From the NCBI RefSeq assembly GCF_025947225.1, contig NZ_CP110005.1:744001-808000 (forward strand): DNA of 64,000 nt, read 5' to 3'. This stretch comes from Flavobacterium sp. N2270. GTDB taxonomy: Bacteria; Bacteroidota; Bacteroidia; Flavobacteriales; Flavobacteriaceae. Shown one piece after another: positions 36,235-44,710 of the stretch (the stretch's first letter is position 1; the number at the start of each line of letters is the position of its first letter). The notes beneath the pieces are model-generated. The model saw nothing but the letters and a program-made list of their open reading frames with translations. It made no database searches and was not told the DNA's origin. The translations under genes were made by a program, and so were the position numbers.

Positions 36235-37541
36235 AGCATCGATTGAAATTGCTTTAATTTTCCTCTTTGGGTTCGTTTCAATATTTCTTTTCTATTATAA
36301 GTAAAAAGTAAACCTGGTTCTAAGTACTTTTCTATTGCTTTTTCAATTGCGTCAATTTGTTCTTTACTGAGTTCTATTTCGCTTACATAATCTATCTCAA
36401 AAGTATCTAATTTCGTTTGACGAACTATAAATTCTTTTACATTTCCATCGTCTTCAATAATACTTTTAGTTACGTAGTAAAAAGTTAAACCAGGCGATTT
36501 TTTTCCGCTAGGTAAAAGCGCTACATCACTTGTTCTTCCAATTAATTTTTTTAAAATGGGTTTCTTGGCGGTACTTTTTTCGTCTAAAACACCAACATCT
36601 CCAATTTCATATCTAATAAACGGATGTGCTTTATTGTATAATGAAGTAATTACAATTTTTCCTTCTACACCATTTGGAACGGGTTGATTATTTTCGTCTA
36701 AAATTTCTACAAACAAAGTTTCCGAGTTTACTTGCCATTCTCCTTTTGGATTTTGAAAAGCAATTAAATCCAATTCTGAAGCTCCATATTCATTCACTAT
36801 TGGAATTCCAAGATGTTTTTCGAGAAGAGCTTTATCTTCATCAAACAACATTTCAGAAGTCACCATACAGACTTTTAAAGCCGGACAAACATCTGTTAGT
36901 ATTATATTTTTACTTTTTAAATATTTCCCAAATAAAACTATTGAACTTGTGTATCCGTTAATGTAATCGAATTTTTTGGTTTTAAAATGGTTAAGAACGC
37001 CATCTAATTTTTTATCCGATAAATCAAAGATTGGAAATCGATAGCGCTTACTTAAATAATCTTTTAAACGTTCTTTTTGATAGCCTATAAAATCTAATGG
37101 AATTCCGTAAAATCTCGCTTGATAAGACTTGTTAAAATCAACATTATACCAACCAAAACGATGAATTATAGAAGCCCAAGTAATCGCATGTGCTTCTTTA
37201 TCTTTTGCAAAAACAAAAGGATCGCCGCTTGAACCAGAAGTTTTATTTACAAATACTGATTTTTCTGAATAACCTTTAGAAAGTCTTTCTTTTAGTGGTT
37301 TTTGTAAGTTTTTTTTATTTAAAATTGGTAAATTATTCCAGTTTTCAAAAGTTTCCTTTTCCGCTAAATTTTTATAAAAAGTATTGTTTTTTAAGTGAAA
37401 TTCAACAATTTCTCGCTTTTTATGCTCAATATATTTAGCGTAATCTTCATCAGTAACATTCAATATTTCCTTAAAGTCAGCTTGCGCTTTCTTAATTGGA
37501 AAACCATTTAGTTTTAAAGTAAGATTAAATAAGTTAAACAT
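36231..37541 (-). CDS. Phenylacetate-CoA ligase-like (CapK/PaaK family) adenylating protein
   Basis: A 436-residue acyl-adenylate-forming protein of the PaaK/CapK type. The ATP-binding loop NKTSGSSGDPFVF begins near residue 101, ASELDL and the RYEIGDVG hinge motif follow. CapK homologues are frequent in capsule loci and are thought to activate an acyl or amino-acid group for glycan decoration, though most are uncharacterised. It is convergent with the GT2 gene (4-base overlap) and is transcribed away from purD, at the border of the locus. Confidence 0.88.
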   Translation of the reverse strand: MFNLFNLTLKLNGFPIKKAQADFKEILNVTDEDYAKYIEHKKREIVEFHLKNNTFYKNLAEKETFENWNNLPILNKKNLQKPLKERLSKGYSEKSVFVNKTSGSSGDPFVFAKDKEAHAITWASIIHRFGWYNVDFNKSYQARFYGIPLDFIGYQKERLKDYLSKRYRFPIFDLSDKKLDGVLNHFKTKKFDYINGYTSSIVLFGKYLKSKNIILTDVCPALKVCMVTSEMLFDEDKALLEKHLGIPIVNEYGASELDLIAFQNPKGEWQVNSETLFVEILDENNQPVPNGVEGKIVITSLYNKAHPFIRYEIGDVGVLDEKSTAKKPILKKLIGRTSDVALLPSGKKSPGLTFYYVTKSIIEDDGNVKEFIVRQTKLDTFEIDYVSEIELSKEQIDAIEKAIEKYLEPGLLFTYNRKEILKRTQRGKLKQFQSML

Positions 37542-37623
37542 TGGAATTTATTTGAATCAAAAATAAAAAAACCAAAATCCTTAAACTATTAACTTCAAAC
37601 TTTTTTTTAAAAATAAAACAAAG

Positions 37624-37631
37624 TATTTTTG
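37624..37631 (+). promoter_or_regulatory. -7 box of purD
   Basis: TATTTTTG, 22 bases before the purD ATG, matches TAnnTTTG; no clear -33 TTG is seen. Confidence 0.45.
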
Positions 37632-37653
37632 CAGCAACAAACAACACAACAAC

Positions 37654-38925
37654 ATGACTATTTTACTTTTAGGTTCTGGCGGAAGAGAACATGCTTTAGC
37701 TTGGAAAATGCTGCAAAGCAAACATTGCACAAAACTTTTTGTTGCACCAGGAAATGCTGGAACAGAAGCAATTGCAACAAATGTTGCTATAAATCCAAAT
37801 GATTTTCAAGCGGTTAAACAATTGGTTTTAGCCGAAAACATTCAAATGGTTGTGGTTGGGCCTGAAGATCCATTGGTAAACGGAATCTATGATTTCTTTA
37901 AAAATGATTCTCAATTAGCAACGATTCCAGTAATTGGTCCATCAAAATTAGGTGCGCAGTTAGAAGGAAGTAAAGAATTTGCCAAAGAATTTTTGGTAAA
38001 ACATAATATTCCAACTGCAGCTTACGATAGTTTTACAAAAGATACTGTTGAGGCGGGTTGCGCTTTCTTAGAAACATTAAAAGCTCCTTATGTTTTAAAA
38101 GCGGATGGTTTAGCCGCAGGAAAAGGTGTTTTAATTTTACAAGATTTAGAAGAAGCTAAAACCGAACTTAGAAACATGTTGGTCGATGCTAAATTTGGCG
38201 ATGCAAGTTCAAAAGTGGTTATCGAAGAGTTTTTAGACGGAATTGAATTAAGTTGTTTTGTTTTAACAGATGGTAAAAATTACAAAATTCTTCCAACAGC
38301 TAAAGATTATAAAAGAATAGGTGAAGGCGATACAGGTTTAAATACTGGTGGAATGGGGGCAGTTTCTCCAGTTCCTTTTGCGGATGCTATTTTGCTTGAA
38401 AAAATAGAAACAAGAATTGTGAAACCTACTATTGAAGGTTTGCAAAAAGACAATATTGAATACAAAGGTTTTGTTTTTATTGGACTAATTAATGTAAAAG
38501 GAGAACCAATCGTTATTGAATATAATGTAAGAATGGGTGATCCTGAAACAGAGGTGGTGATGCCAAGATTAAAATCTGATTTGGTTGCGATTTTTGATGC
38601 TATGGCAAAACAAGAATTAGATAAAATTGAGTTGGAAATAGACGAAAGAAGCGCAACTACAATAATGGTTGTTTCTGGTGGTTATCCTGAAGATTATGAG
38701 AAAGGAAAAGAAATTTCAGGACTTGATACTGTTGAAGATTCATTGGTTTTTCATGCAGGTACAAAACTAGAAAACGGTAAAGTTCTTAGTAATGGAGGTA
38801 GAGTTTTGGCTATAACATCATATGGAAATAGCTTTGAGGAAGCCATAAAAAAATCTTATCAAAATATAAATAAGTTACACTTTGATAAGATGAATTACCG
38901 AAAAGATATCGGATTTGATTTATGA
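37654..38925 (+). CDS. purD: Phosphoribosylamine-glycine ligase (GARS)
   Basis: Second step of purine synthesis: joins glycine to phosphoribosylamine with ATP. The 423-residue ATP-grasp enzyme shows LLLGSGGREHALAW at residues 4-17, VVVGPEDPLVNG, GPSKLGAQLEGSKEFAKEF, VLKADGLAAGKGV, TGGMGAVSPVP and EYNVRMGDPETEVVMPRL, the last containing the metal site. It is full length and stands alone with its own -7 box and a following terminator. Confidence 0.97.
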   Translation: MTILLLGSGGREHALAWKMLQSKHCTKLFVAPGNAGTEAIATNVAINPNDFQAVKQLVLAENIQMVVVGPEDPLVNGIYDFFKNDSQLATIPVIGPSKLGAQLEGSKEFAKEFLVKHNIPTAAYDSFTKDTVEAGCAFLETLKAPYVLKADGLAAGKGVLILQDLEEAKTELRNMLVDAKFGDASSKVVIEEFLDGIELSCFVLTDGKNYKILPTAKDYKRIGEGDTGLNTGGMGAVSPVPFADAILLEKIETRIVKPTIEGLQKDNIEYKGFVFIGLINVKGEPIVIEYNVRMGDPETEVVMPRLKSDLVAIFDAMAKQELDKIELEIDERSATTIMVVSGGYPEDYEKGKEISGLDTVEDSLVFHAGTKLENGKVLSNGGRVLAITSYGNSFEEAIKKSYQNINKLHFDKMNYRKDIGFDL

Positions 38926-38928
38926 TAT

Positions 38929-38958
38929 TAAATTCCTCTTTAAAAAAGGGGAATTTTT
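38929..38958. terminator. Intrinsic terminator after purD
   Basis: An 11-bp stem with one G-U pair (AAATTCCTCTT/AAGGGGAATTT) and a T-run follows the purD stop by a few bases. It overlaps the end of the convergent small gene, so it may serve both. Confidence 0.7.
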
Positions 38959-39187
38959 ATTTTAAGAATGAGTGTGCCGTTGTATCTTGATCATCTTCAT
39001 TATTTGCTTTGAAAATGTTCAATTGTTTAATCCAATACACAAAAGCACCACAACAAATAAGAATAAAGAACCAGTTGATAAAATTAGCTGCCCACCAGTT
39101 TGTTAATTCTAACTGTCTTAGTGCGTCAAAAGGTAAAAATAAAAAGTCTGAAAAAAGACTACCTATAGCTTCAAAAAATGATTTCAT
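38957..39187 (-). CDS. Small membrane protein, DUF6341-type
   Basis: A 76-residue protein with an aromatic N-terminal amphipathic part (FLFLPFDALRQLELTNWW) and one membrane helix (NFINWFFILICCGAFVYWI), ending in a charged tail. I recall this as the flavobacterial DUF6341 family that neighbours DUF6427 and upp; the name is from memory. Its role is unknown. A full -33/-7 promoter lies 26 bases upstream and overlaps the first codons of the divergent DUF6427 gene. Confidence 0.75.
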   Translation of the reverse strand: MKSFFEAIGSLFSDFLFLPFDALRQLELTNWWAANFINWFFILICCGAFVYWIKQLNIFKANNEDDQDTTAHSFLK

Positions 39188-39212
39188 TATATAAAATGTT
39201 ATATTTACATCA

Positions 39213-39242
39213 CAAAAGTATAAAATATCTTTATGATAGCAA
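39213..39242 (-). promoter_or_regulatory. Complete Bacteroidota-type promoter of the DUF6341-type gene
   Basis: On the minus strand a TTG (39240-39242) and TACTTTTG (39213-39220) are 19 bases apart, matching the -33 TTG and -7 TAnnTTTG consensus with ideal spacing. The -33 part lies inside the first codons of the divergent DUF6427 gene. Confidence 0.65.
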
Positions 39243-40162
39243 GCGTTTTTAGTAAAACAAGACCAATTAATTATTTATTAATTGGGTTTTTAATAGTTAT
39301 TTGTTTTTTTTCATTGATTATTAGTGAAAATAAACTCTATTTTGATTGGCCAAATGTCTTAAATCAATCATTATTTTTATTTTTAATTATTGCTTCAACT
39401 GTATTAGTAAACTTTATTTCTCTAAAGAACAATTTAACTAAGAACAATACGTACGCGGCATTATTGTTTTTTATTTTCATGATGTTTTTTCCAGCTATAT
39501 TTGAAAATAAGAATATTCTAATTTCTAATTTTTTACTGTTATTGGCCTTAAGAAGGTTAATCTCTTTGAAATCGATGCTCAATACCAAAGAAAAAATATT
39601 TGATGCTTCATTTTGGATATTTCTATCTGCATTATTTCATTTTTGGAGTATTTTTTACATCATTTTAGTGTTTATTTCAATTATATTAGATGTATCAAGA
39701 GATTTTAAAAATTGGTTAATTCCTTTTATTGCACTTTTTACAGTAGCTATTTTATTTTTTTTGTTTAATGATGTTTTAGATAATTCACTCTATGAAAGGC
39801 TAATTAACAAAACTTACGTTGGATTTAACTTCTCTTATTTTGAAAACGTATATCAAAATTTAGCGCTGGCAATTTTTACTTCTGTATCATTATTACTATT
39901 TGTAAGTTTTATAATGGGGATGAATCAGAAAATGTTAAATATGCAAACGTCTTACAAAAAGGTGCTTTTTTCTTTTGTCTTAGGCGTTGGAATTTTTATT
40001 CTTTCTGCCAATAAAAACAACGGATATTTGGCTTTTAGTTTAGCGCCTTTAGCTATTATTGGAGCTAATTTTTTGGAAGATTTAAAAACAAATTGGGTAA
40101 AAGAAACAACACTTTATATATTCTTTTTTCTAGGCGTTTTCTTTTTTATAACTCAATTATAG
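39233..40162 (+). CDS. DUF6427 multi-pass membrane protein
   Basis: A 309-residue integral membrane protein with about nine hydrophobic segments and few charged loops. It fits the flavobacterial DUF6427 family by pattern and by its place next to upp (recall). No catalytic motif stands out. The first codons overlap the promoter of the divergent small gene, and its last 6 bases overlap the convergent upp gene. Confidence 0.8.
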   Translation: MIASVFSKTRPINYLLIGFLIVICFFSLIISENKLYFDWPNVLNQSLFLFLIIASTVLVNFISLKNNLTKNNTYAALLFFIFMMFFPAIFENKNILISNFLLLLALRRLISLKSMLNTKEKIFDASFWIFLSALFHFWSIFYIILVFISIILDVSRDFKNWLIPFIALFTVAILFFLFNDVLDNSLYERLINKTYVGFNFSYFENVYQNLALAIFTSVSLLLFVSFIMGMNQKMLNMQTSYKKVLFSFVLGVGIFILSANKNNGYLAFSLAPLAIIGANFLEDLKTNWVKETTLYIFFFLGVFFFITQL

Positions 40163-40810
40163 TTTATCTCCATAAGCTAAATCTCCAGCGTCTCCAAGTC
40201 CTGGAATAATATAGTTTTTTTCGTTTAGTTTTTCATCTAAAGCAGCAACCCATAAATGACAATTTTGAGGTAAATTCTCTTCTAAAAACTGAATTCCTTC
40301 TGGTGTTGCAATTACAACTGCTATATGGATTTCTTTGGGCGTTTCTTCAACAATTAATTTATTAAAAACAGCTACTAATGATTGCCCCGTTGCTAACATT
40401 GGGTCAATAAGAATCAGGTTTTTATCTTGAAAAGAAGGTGCAGCTTGGTATTCAACTAAAATTTCAAACTTGTCATCGTTATTATAATGATGTCTGTAGG
40501 CTGACACAAATCCGTTTTCAGCATCATCAAAAAAATCCATGAATCCAGTATGTAGTGCTAATCCTGCTCTTAAAATAGAGCATAAGACTACGTTGTCTGC
40601 AATAGTTGTAGTGTGCTTTATGCCTAAAGGTGTTTGTACACTAATTTCTTTGTACTCTAATGTTTTACTTAGCTCATAAGCCATTATTTCACCTATACGC
40701 TCTATGTTTTTTCTAAAACGCATACTGTCCTTTTGGATATTAACATCTCTTATTTGTGTTAAAAAATGATTTAAGATACTGTTCTGCTCAGAGATATAGT
40801 GAATTTGCAT
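40157..40810 (-). CDS. upp: Uracil phosphoribosyltransferase
   Basis: Salvages uracil: uracil plus PRPP gives UMP and pyrophosphate. The 217-residue protein has ILRAGLALHTGF, the PRPP-binding LILIDPMLATGQS and a C-terminal PGLGDAGDLAYG uracil-binding loop. The ATG at 40810 (MQIHYISEQN) fits the family start; a frame to 40846 adds 12 unsupported residues. It is slightly divergent from the enterobacterial type in the middle region. Its 3' end overlaps DUF6427 by 6 bases. Confidence 0.94.
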   Translation of the reverse strand: MQIHYISEQNSILNHFLTQIRDVNIQKDSMRFRKNIERIGEIMAYELSKTLEYKEISVQTPLGIKHTTTIADNVVLCSILRAGLALHTGFMDFFDDAENGFVSAYRHHYNNDDKFEILVEYQAAPSFQDKNLILIDPMLATGQSLVAVFNKLIVEETPKEIHIAVVIATPEGIQFLEENLPQNCHLWVAALDEKLNEKNYIIPGLGDAGDLAYGDKL

Positions 40811-40854
40811 TGGAATAAAGTTTGTTTTTTCAGGATAAAAGTACAAAAAATCCT

Positions 40855-40862
40855 TATTTTTG
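40855..40862 (+). promoter_or_regulatory. -7 box of the DUF4254 gene
   Basis: TATTTTTG, 22 bases before the ATG at 40885, matches TAnnTTTG. Confidence 0.45.
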
Positions 40863-40884
40863 TAGAAATTAAAACCATTTAATA

Positions 40885-41490
40885 ATGTTTGCAGAATTTG
40901 CCTACCCTATTTTTGAAGAGAGTATAAAACTATATCATGTTATTGATGATGCGTATCAGCCTACTCAAAACCCTTATGAAAAAGGTTCAATTGAACATTT
41001 ATTATTTGCTAAAAACTGGGTAGATACTGTTCAGTGGCATTATGAAGATATTATTCGTGATCCAAATATTGACCCTGTTGCCGCATTAACATTGAAAAGA
41101 CAAATTGATGCTTCTAACCAAGTTCGTACTGATATGGTTGAATATATTGATAGTTATTTTTTAGATAAATATAAAGATGTTCAAGTAAAGCCTGATGCTA
41201 AAATCAATACTGAAAGTCCAGCATGGGCAATTGATAGATTATCTATTTTAGCATTAAAAATTTACCACATGAATGAAGAAGCAACACGTACTTCTGCTTC
41301 TGCTGAACATAAAGCAAAGTGTCAAGAAAAGTTAAATGTACTTTTAGATCAAAAGAACGATATGTTTGCTTCTATTAGTCAATTAATTGCAGATATTGAA
41401 AAGGGTGATAAATTCATGAAAGTATACAAACAAATGAAAATGTATAACGATGATGATTTAAATCCTGTTTTGTATCAAAACAAAAAATAG
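40885..41490 (+). CDS. DUF4254 protein
   Basis: A 201-residue all-helical cytoplasmic protein of the DUF4254 family (IEHLLFAKNWVDTVQWHYED, IDASNQVRTDMVEYID, SPAWAIDRLSILALKIYHM). The function is unknown, but it is regularly found with lipopolysaccharide heptosyltransferase-type genes, as here: the GT9 gene starts 10 bases after its stop. A role in lipopolysaccharide core assembly is inferred from that pairing only. Confidence 0.88.
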   Translation: MFAEFAYPIFEESIKLYHVIDDAYQPTQNPYEKGSIEHLLFAKNWVDTVQWHYEDIIRDPNIDPVAALTLKRQIDASNQVRTDMVEYIDSYFLDKYKDVQVKPDAKINTESPAWAIDRLSILALKIYHMNEEATRTSASAEHKAKCQEKLNVLLDQKNDMFASISQLIADIEKGDKFMKVYKQMKMYNDDDLNPVLYQNKK

Positions 41491-41500
41491 TCATCTTTAG

Positions 41501-42541
41501 ATGTCTAAACAAAAACATATAGTAGTAATAAGGCTCTCTGCTATGGGCGATGTCGCAATGACCGTTCCTGTGTTGAGGGCTTTTTCTATTCAGTACCCTG
41601 ATGTAAAAATCACGGTGGTTTCCAGACCTTTTTTCGAGCCTTTTTTTAATGAGATTCCTAATCTTGATTTTTTTCCAATAGATTTAAAAGAAAGACATAA
41701 AGGATTTTTAGGTTTATGGCGTTTGTTTTTAGATTTACGAAAGTTAGAAATTACAGCAATAGCCGATTTACATAATGTGCTTCGAACTCAAGTTATTCGA
41801 ACTTTTTTTAAATTATCAGGAACAAAAGTTGCCGCAACAGATAAAGGAAGAGCAGATAAAAAAGCATTAACAAGAGCAGTAAACAAGGTTTTTAAGCCTG
41901 TTAAATCAATGTTTGACCGTCACGTTGAAACATTTAATAAATTAGGTTTTTCAATAGATTTATCAAATCCAATTTTTCCAAAAAAGACAATTTTGTCAGA
42001 AGAAATTTTAAAAGAGATTCTGTTTTTCAAGGGAATGAAGTTAATTGGGATTGCTCCTTTTGCACAGTATGATTCTAAAGTGTATCCATTAGATTTAATG
42101 CAAAATGTAATTGACGATTTAGCAAAAGAAGAAACCTATAAAATTGTTCTTTTTGGTGGTGGAAATGAAGAAATTCAAAAACTGAATCAGTTAAGAGGAA
42201 ATCATCAGAATGTAATCGTAATTGCAGGAAAAATTAAATTAAAACAAGAATTAGAACTTATCTCTAATTTAGACGTAATGCTTTCAATGGACAGTGGAAA
42301 TGCACATATTGCGGCAATGTTAGGTGTTAAAGTAATTACTTTATGGGGAGCAACGCATCCTTATGCGGGTTTTAAACCGTTTAATCAGCCTTTAGAAAAT
42401 TCTATTACTTCAAATAGAGCACAATATCCTTTATTGCCAACATCTGTTTATGGAAATAAAAAAGTGGAAGGCTATGATGATGTAATGCGAAGTATTATAC
42501 CTAAAACGGTAGTAGATAAAATAAAAAAGGAGCTTAATTAG
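41501..42541 (+). CDS. GT9 glycosyltransferase (ADP-heptose:LPS heptosyltransferase family)
   Basis: A 346-residue GT-B enzyme that would add a sugar, typically heptose, to the inner core of lipopolysaccharide. N-terminal VVIRLSAMGDVAMTVPVL is the family signature; later come IGIAPFAQYDSK, LFGGGNEEI, and MLSMDSGNAHIAAMLGVKVITLWGATHP, here given only as motifs SMDSGNAHIA and TLWGATHP. The stop codon is part of a terminator hairpin. Confidence 0.92.
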   Translation: MSKQKHIVVIRLSAMGDVAMTVPVLRAFSIQYPDVKITVVSRPFFEPFFNEIPNLDFFPIDLKERHKGFLGLWRLFLDLRKLEITAIADLHNVLRTQVIRTFFKLSGTKVAATDKGRADKKALTRAVNKVFKPVKSMFDRHVETFNKLGFSIDLSNPIFPKKTILSEEILKEILFFKGMKLIGIAPFAQYDSKVYPLDLMQNVIDDLAKEETYKIVLFGGGNEEIQKLNQLRGNHQNVIVIAGKIKLKQELELISNLDVMLSMDSGNAHIAAMLGVKVITLWGATHPYAGFKPFNQPLENSITSNRAQYPLLPTSVYGNKKVEGYDDVMRSIIPKTVVDKIKKELN

Positions 42542-42551
42542 CTCCTTTTTT
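42523..42551 (+). terminator. Intrinsic terminator containing the GT9 stop
   Basis: A 12-bp perfect stem (AAAAAAGGAGCT/AGCTCCTTTTTT) has a 5-base loop; the TAG stop (42539-42541) lies at the loop/stem junction. The A-run side allows use from the convergent strand as well. Confidence 0.85.
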
Positions 42552-42568
42552 TGTGTTTCATTTATATT

Positions 42569-43621
42569 TTAAACATCGTCAAAATCTACTTTTATAACAT
42601 CTGTTGTTGGTAATGCTTGACAAGCTAAAACTAAACCTTCTGCAATTTCTGAATCGGTTAAAATAGAATTCTTTTTCATTACAGCAGATCCTTCTGTAAC
42701 TCTACAAATACAACTAGAGCAAATTCCGCCTTGGCAAGAATAAGGAGCGTCTAAACCTTGTTTTAAAGCTGCTTCTAGAAGAGTTTGTTTTTGGCTCATT
42801 TCAAAAGTTGCTTCTTCATCATCTACTAAAACTGTAATTTTTGTATGTCCTTCTAACGTTCCAGCTTCTTTATTTTCTGCAGTAGAAGCAGTAAATAATT
42901 CAAATTTTATATCTTTTTCAACAATGTTGTTTTCTTTTAAAACCTCTGAAACCAAGTTGATCATTTCTTCTGGACCACACAAATAGTATTTATCAAAAGA
43001 TTTTTCGCTGTGCTTGTTTTTTAGAACAAAGTTCACAGCTGATTTATCTATTCTTCCAAATAATTCCCCATCAATGTTCGATTTACTGTAAACATAATGA
43101 ACAAAAAAGCGGGCTACATTTTGTAAATGCAATTGGTGTAATTCTTCATGGAAAATAGTTTCTTCAGGCGATTTATTTCCGTAAACCAAAACAAAAGTGC
43201 TTTTTGGTTCTTCTTCTAAAACCGTTTTAATAATTGATAAAATAGGTGTAATTCCACTACCAGCTGCAAAAGCAACGTAATTTTTTTGTTTATCAAAACT
43301 TGGTGCAAAAGTAAATTTACCTTCGGGTGTTCCTACTTCAATTACATTTCCAGCAGCTAATTTTTCGTTAGCAAAAGTGGAGAAAAAACCATTTTTAACT
43401 GCTTTTACCGCAATTCGTAATTCGCCACTTTTTGGAGAAGAGCAAATAGAATACGCTCTACGCACTTCTTGACCATCTAAAGTTAGTTTTAAGGTAACAT
43501 ATTGACCGGCAATAAATGTATAGTTGGGTTTTAATTCTTCAGGTATATTAAAAAGTATAGAAACCGAACTTGGTGTTTCTCTTCTAACTTCTTTTACAGC
43601 AAGTTTATAAAATGTTGACAT
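42569..43621 (-). CDS. PaaE-like NAD(P)H oxidoreductase with FAD, NAD and 2Fe-2S domains
   Basis: A 350-residue electron-transfer flavoprotein of the ferredoxin-NADP reductase type. The FAD domain carries RRAYSICSSP and the NAD domain GSGITPILS and LCGPEEMINL. A C-terminal plant-type ferredoxin domain carries the cluster cysteines in YSCQGGICSSC and a final C in VLACQA. PaaE and related reductases feed electrons to oxygenases or desaturases; the partner is not in the window. The start at 43621 is favoured because a -7 box lies just upstream; a longer frame to 43696 adds a hydrophobic segment from within the promoter. Confidence 0.92.
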   Translation of the reverse strand: MSTFYKLAVKEVRRETPSSVSILFNIPEELKPNYTFIAGQYVTLKLTLDGQEVRRAYSICSSPKSGELRIAVKAVKNGFFSTFANEKLAAGNVIEVGTPEGKFTFAPSFDKQKNYVAFAAGSGITPILSIIKTVLEEEPKSTFVLVYGNKSPEETIFHEELHQLHLQNVARFFVHYVYSKSNIDGELFGRIDKSAVNFVLKNKHSEKSFDKYYLCGPEEMINLVSEVLKENNIVEKDIKFELFTASTAENKEAGTLEGHTKITVLVDDEEATFEMSQKQTLLEAALKQGLDAPYSCQGGICSSCICRVTEGSAVMKKNSILTDSEIAEGLVLACQALPTTDVIKVDFDDV

Positions 43622-43635
43622 GTTTTTATTTTTTA

Positions 43636-43643
43636 CAAAAATA
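43636..43643 (-). promoter_or_regulatory. -7 box of the PaaE-like gene
   Basis: TATTTTTG on the minus strand, 14 bases upstream of the ATG at 43621. A TTG at 43667-43669 is 23 bases further, a loose match for -33. Confidence 0.45.
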
Positions 43644-43710
43644 CTAAAGATTATAACGATAAGAAACAAAAAAATATACCTAAGAGTTTTATACATAAGA
43701 AAATTATGTA

Positions 43711-43718
43711 TAGATTTG
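43711..43718 (+). promoter_or_regulatory. -7 box of the PadR operon
   Basis: TAGATTTG, 19 bases before the padR-like ATG, matches TAnnTTTG. PadR proteins usually repress their own operon, so an operator is expected here, but I see no clear palindrome. Confidence 0.45.
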
Positions 43719-43737
43719 TAGTGCTAAAATCATCAGG

Positions 43738-44073
43738 ATGAAAAACTCACAATTGTATAAAGGAAGTTTAAATACCATTATTATGAAGCTTTTGGAAGAA
43801 AAAGGAAGAATGTATGGTTATGAAATTACCCAAAAAGTAAAAGAGATTACCAAAGGCGAATTGAACATTACCGAAGGAGCTTTGTATCCTGCTTTACATA
43901 AATTAGAAGCGGAAGGTTTGCTTGATGTTGAAGTGGAGAAAGTAGACAATCGTTTAAGAAAATATTATAAACTCACTGAAAAAGGTACAACAGAAACCGT
44001 AAATCGTTTAGCTGAATTGGAAGAGTTCATTAAAAATATGCAAACTATTGTGAATCCTAAATTGAGTTATTGA
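43738..44073 (+). CDS. PadR family transcriptional regulator
   Basis: A 111-residue winged-helix repressor. KGSLNTIIMKLLEEKGRMYGYEI, the recognition region ITEGALYPALHKLEAEGLL and the wing RLRKYYKLTEKG are the PadR pattern, with a short C-terminal helix for dimerisation. It heads a three-gene operon with two related membrane proteins; the next gene begins 1 base after its stop. Small stand-alone PadR proteins paired with helical membrane partners often control envelope stress or transporter genes; the ligand is unknown. Confidence 0.94.
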   Translation: MKNSQLYKGSLNTIIMKLLEEKGRMYGYEITQKVKEITKGELNITEGALYPALHKLEAEGLLDVEVEKVDNRLRKYYKLTEKGTTETVNRLAELEEFIKNMQTIVNPKLSY

Positions 44074-44074
44074 G

Positions 44075-44710
44075 ATGAAACTATCAAAAGAAAGTATACA
44101 ATCTATAGACAATTATCTCAAGCATGAAGGCTTTGTATATGTCGATATTCGAATGGAAATGGTAGATCATGTTGCAAACGCAGTAGAAGAGAAAATGGAA
44201 GTTGAAAACCTTAATTTTTATGACGCTTTTAAAAGTTATATGATTGCTCATAAAAAGGAAATTATGAAGCAAAGTAAAACAGATAGTAAGTCTCAATATT
44301 CATTACATTCAATTAAACATTTTTTGTTTTTTTTAGCAAAACCTTTTAATGTTGTTTTAGGGCTATTACTTTTCTTTGTTATTAAATTTGGAGGAATAAA
44401 CGAGTTCTTTTCTAAAGCTTTTACATTTGGTAATTTGTTTTTTATAATAATTATGTGTTTGGCACTTTTTCAAGTAATATACTTTCATGTTTATTTAAAA
44501 GAACGTTTTTATTATATTGAAAAACTTGGAGGCATTTTAGCAATAATTTATTATTTACAACTGTTTCTTTCTCCAACTTTTAAGTCAACGAATTCACCTT
44601 ATATATTTACTGTTTTTTCTTATGTTATAATAGCATATATGTTTTATTTTATAAAAACAGTTGTTAAGTTTAATTCCTTTAAGAAGAATTATTTATATGA
44701 AACTAAATAA
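44075..44710 (+). CDS. PadR-associated membrane protein, paralog 1 (HAAS-like N-terminus)
   Basis: A 211-residue membrane protein with a cytoplasmic helical N-terminus of about 75 residues and four to five hydrophobic helices (from about residue 88). The N-terminus reads DIRMEMVDHVANAVEEKM, which shares the D[IL]..E[ML]VDH[VL]AN.[IV]E pattern with the next protein. Such helices next to PadR genes resemble the HAAS/DUF1700-type domain thought to contact PadR; this link is inference. It overlaps the next gene by 14 bases. Confidence 0.82.
   Translation: MKLSKESIQSIDNYLKHEGFVYVDIRMEMVDHVANAVEEKMEVENLNFYDAFKSYMIAHKKEIMKQSKTDSKSQYSLHSIKHFLFFLAKPFNVVLGLLLFFVIKFGGINEFFSKAFTFGNLFFIIIMCLALFQVIYFHVYLKERFYYIEKLGGILAIIYYLQLFLSPTFKSTNSPYIFTVFSYVIIAYMFYFIKTVVKFNSFKKNYLYETK

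Larger units (their letters stand above)
13269..37541. other. Surface polysaccharide (O-antigen/EPS) biosynthesis locus
   Basis: A 24-kb block that holds nearly only polysaccharide genes: sugar-nucleotide pathways for dTDP-rhamnose and GDP-fucose plus a UDP-xylose synthase-like enzyme, one Wzx flippase, three Wzy/WaaL-like proteins, a Wzz-like protein, four or more glycosyltransferases, a priming glycosylphosphotransferase, an acetyltransferase and a CapK-like ligase. Three minus-strand islands interrupt the plus-strand genes. Non-ATG starts are frequent here. Confidence 0.93.

Noticed and set aside
43622..43696. N-terminal membrane segment for the PaaE-like reductase
   Set aside because: The extension crosses a good -7 box and related reductases start at the shorter position; it is A/T-rich promoter DNA read as hydrophobic codons.
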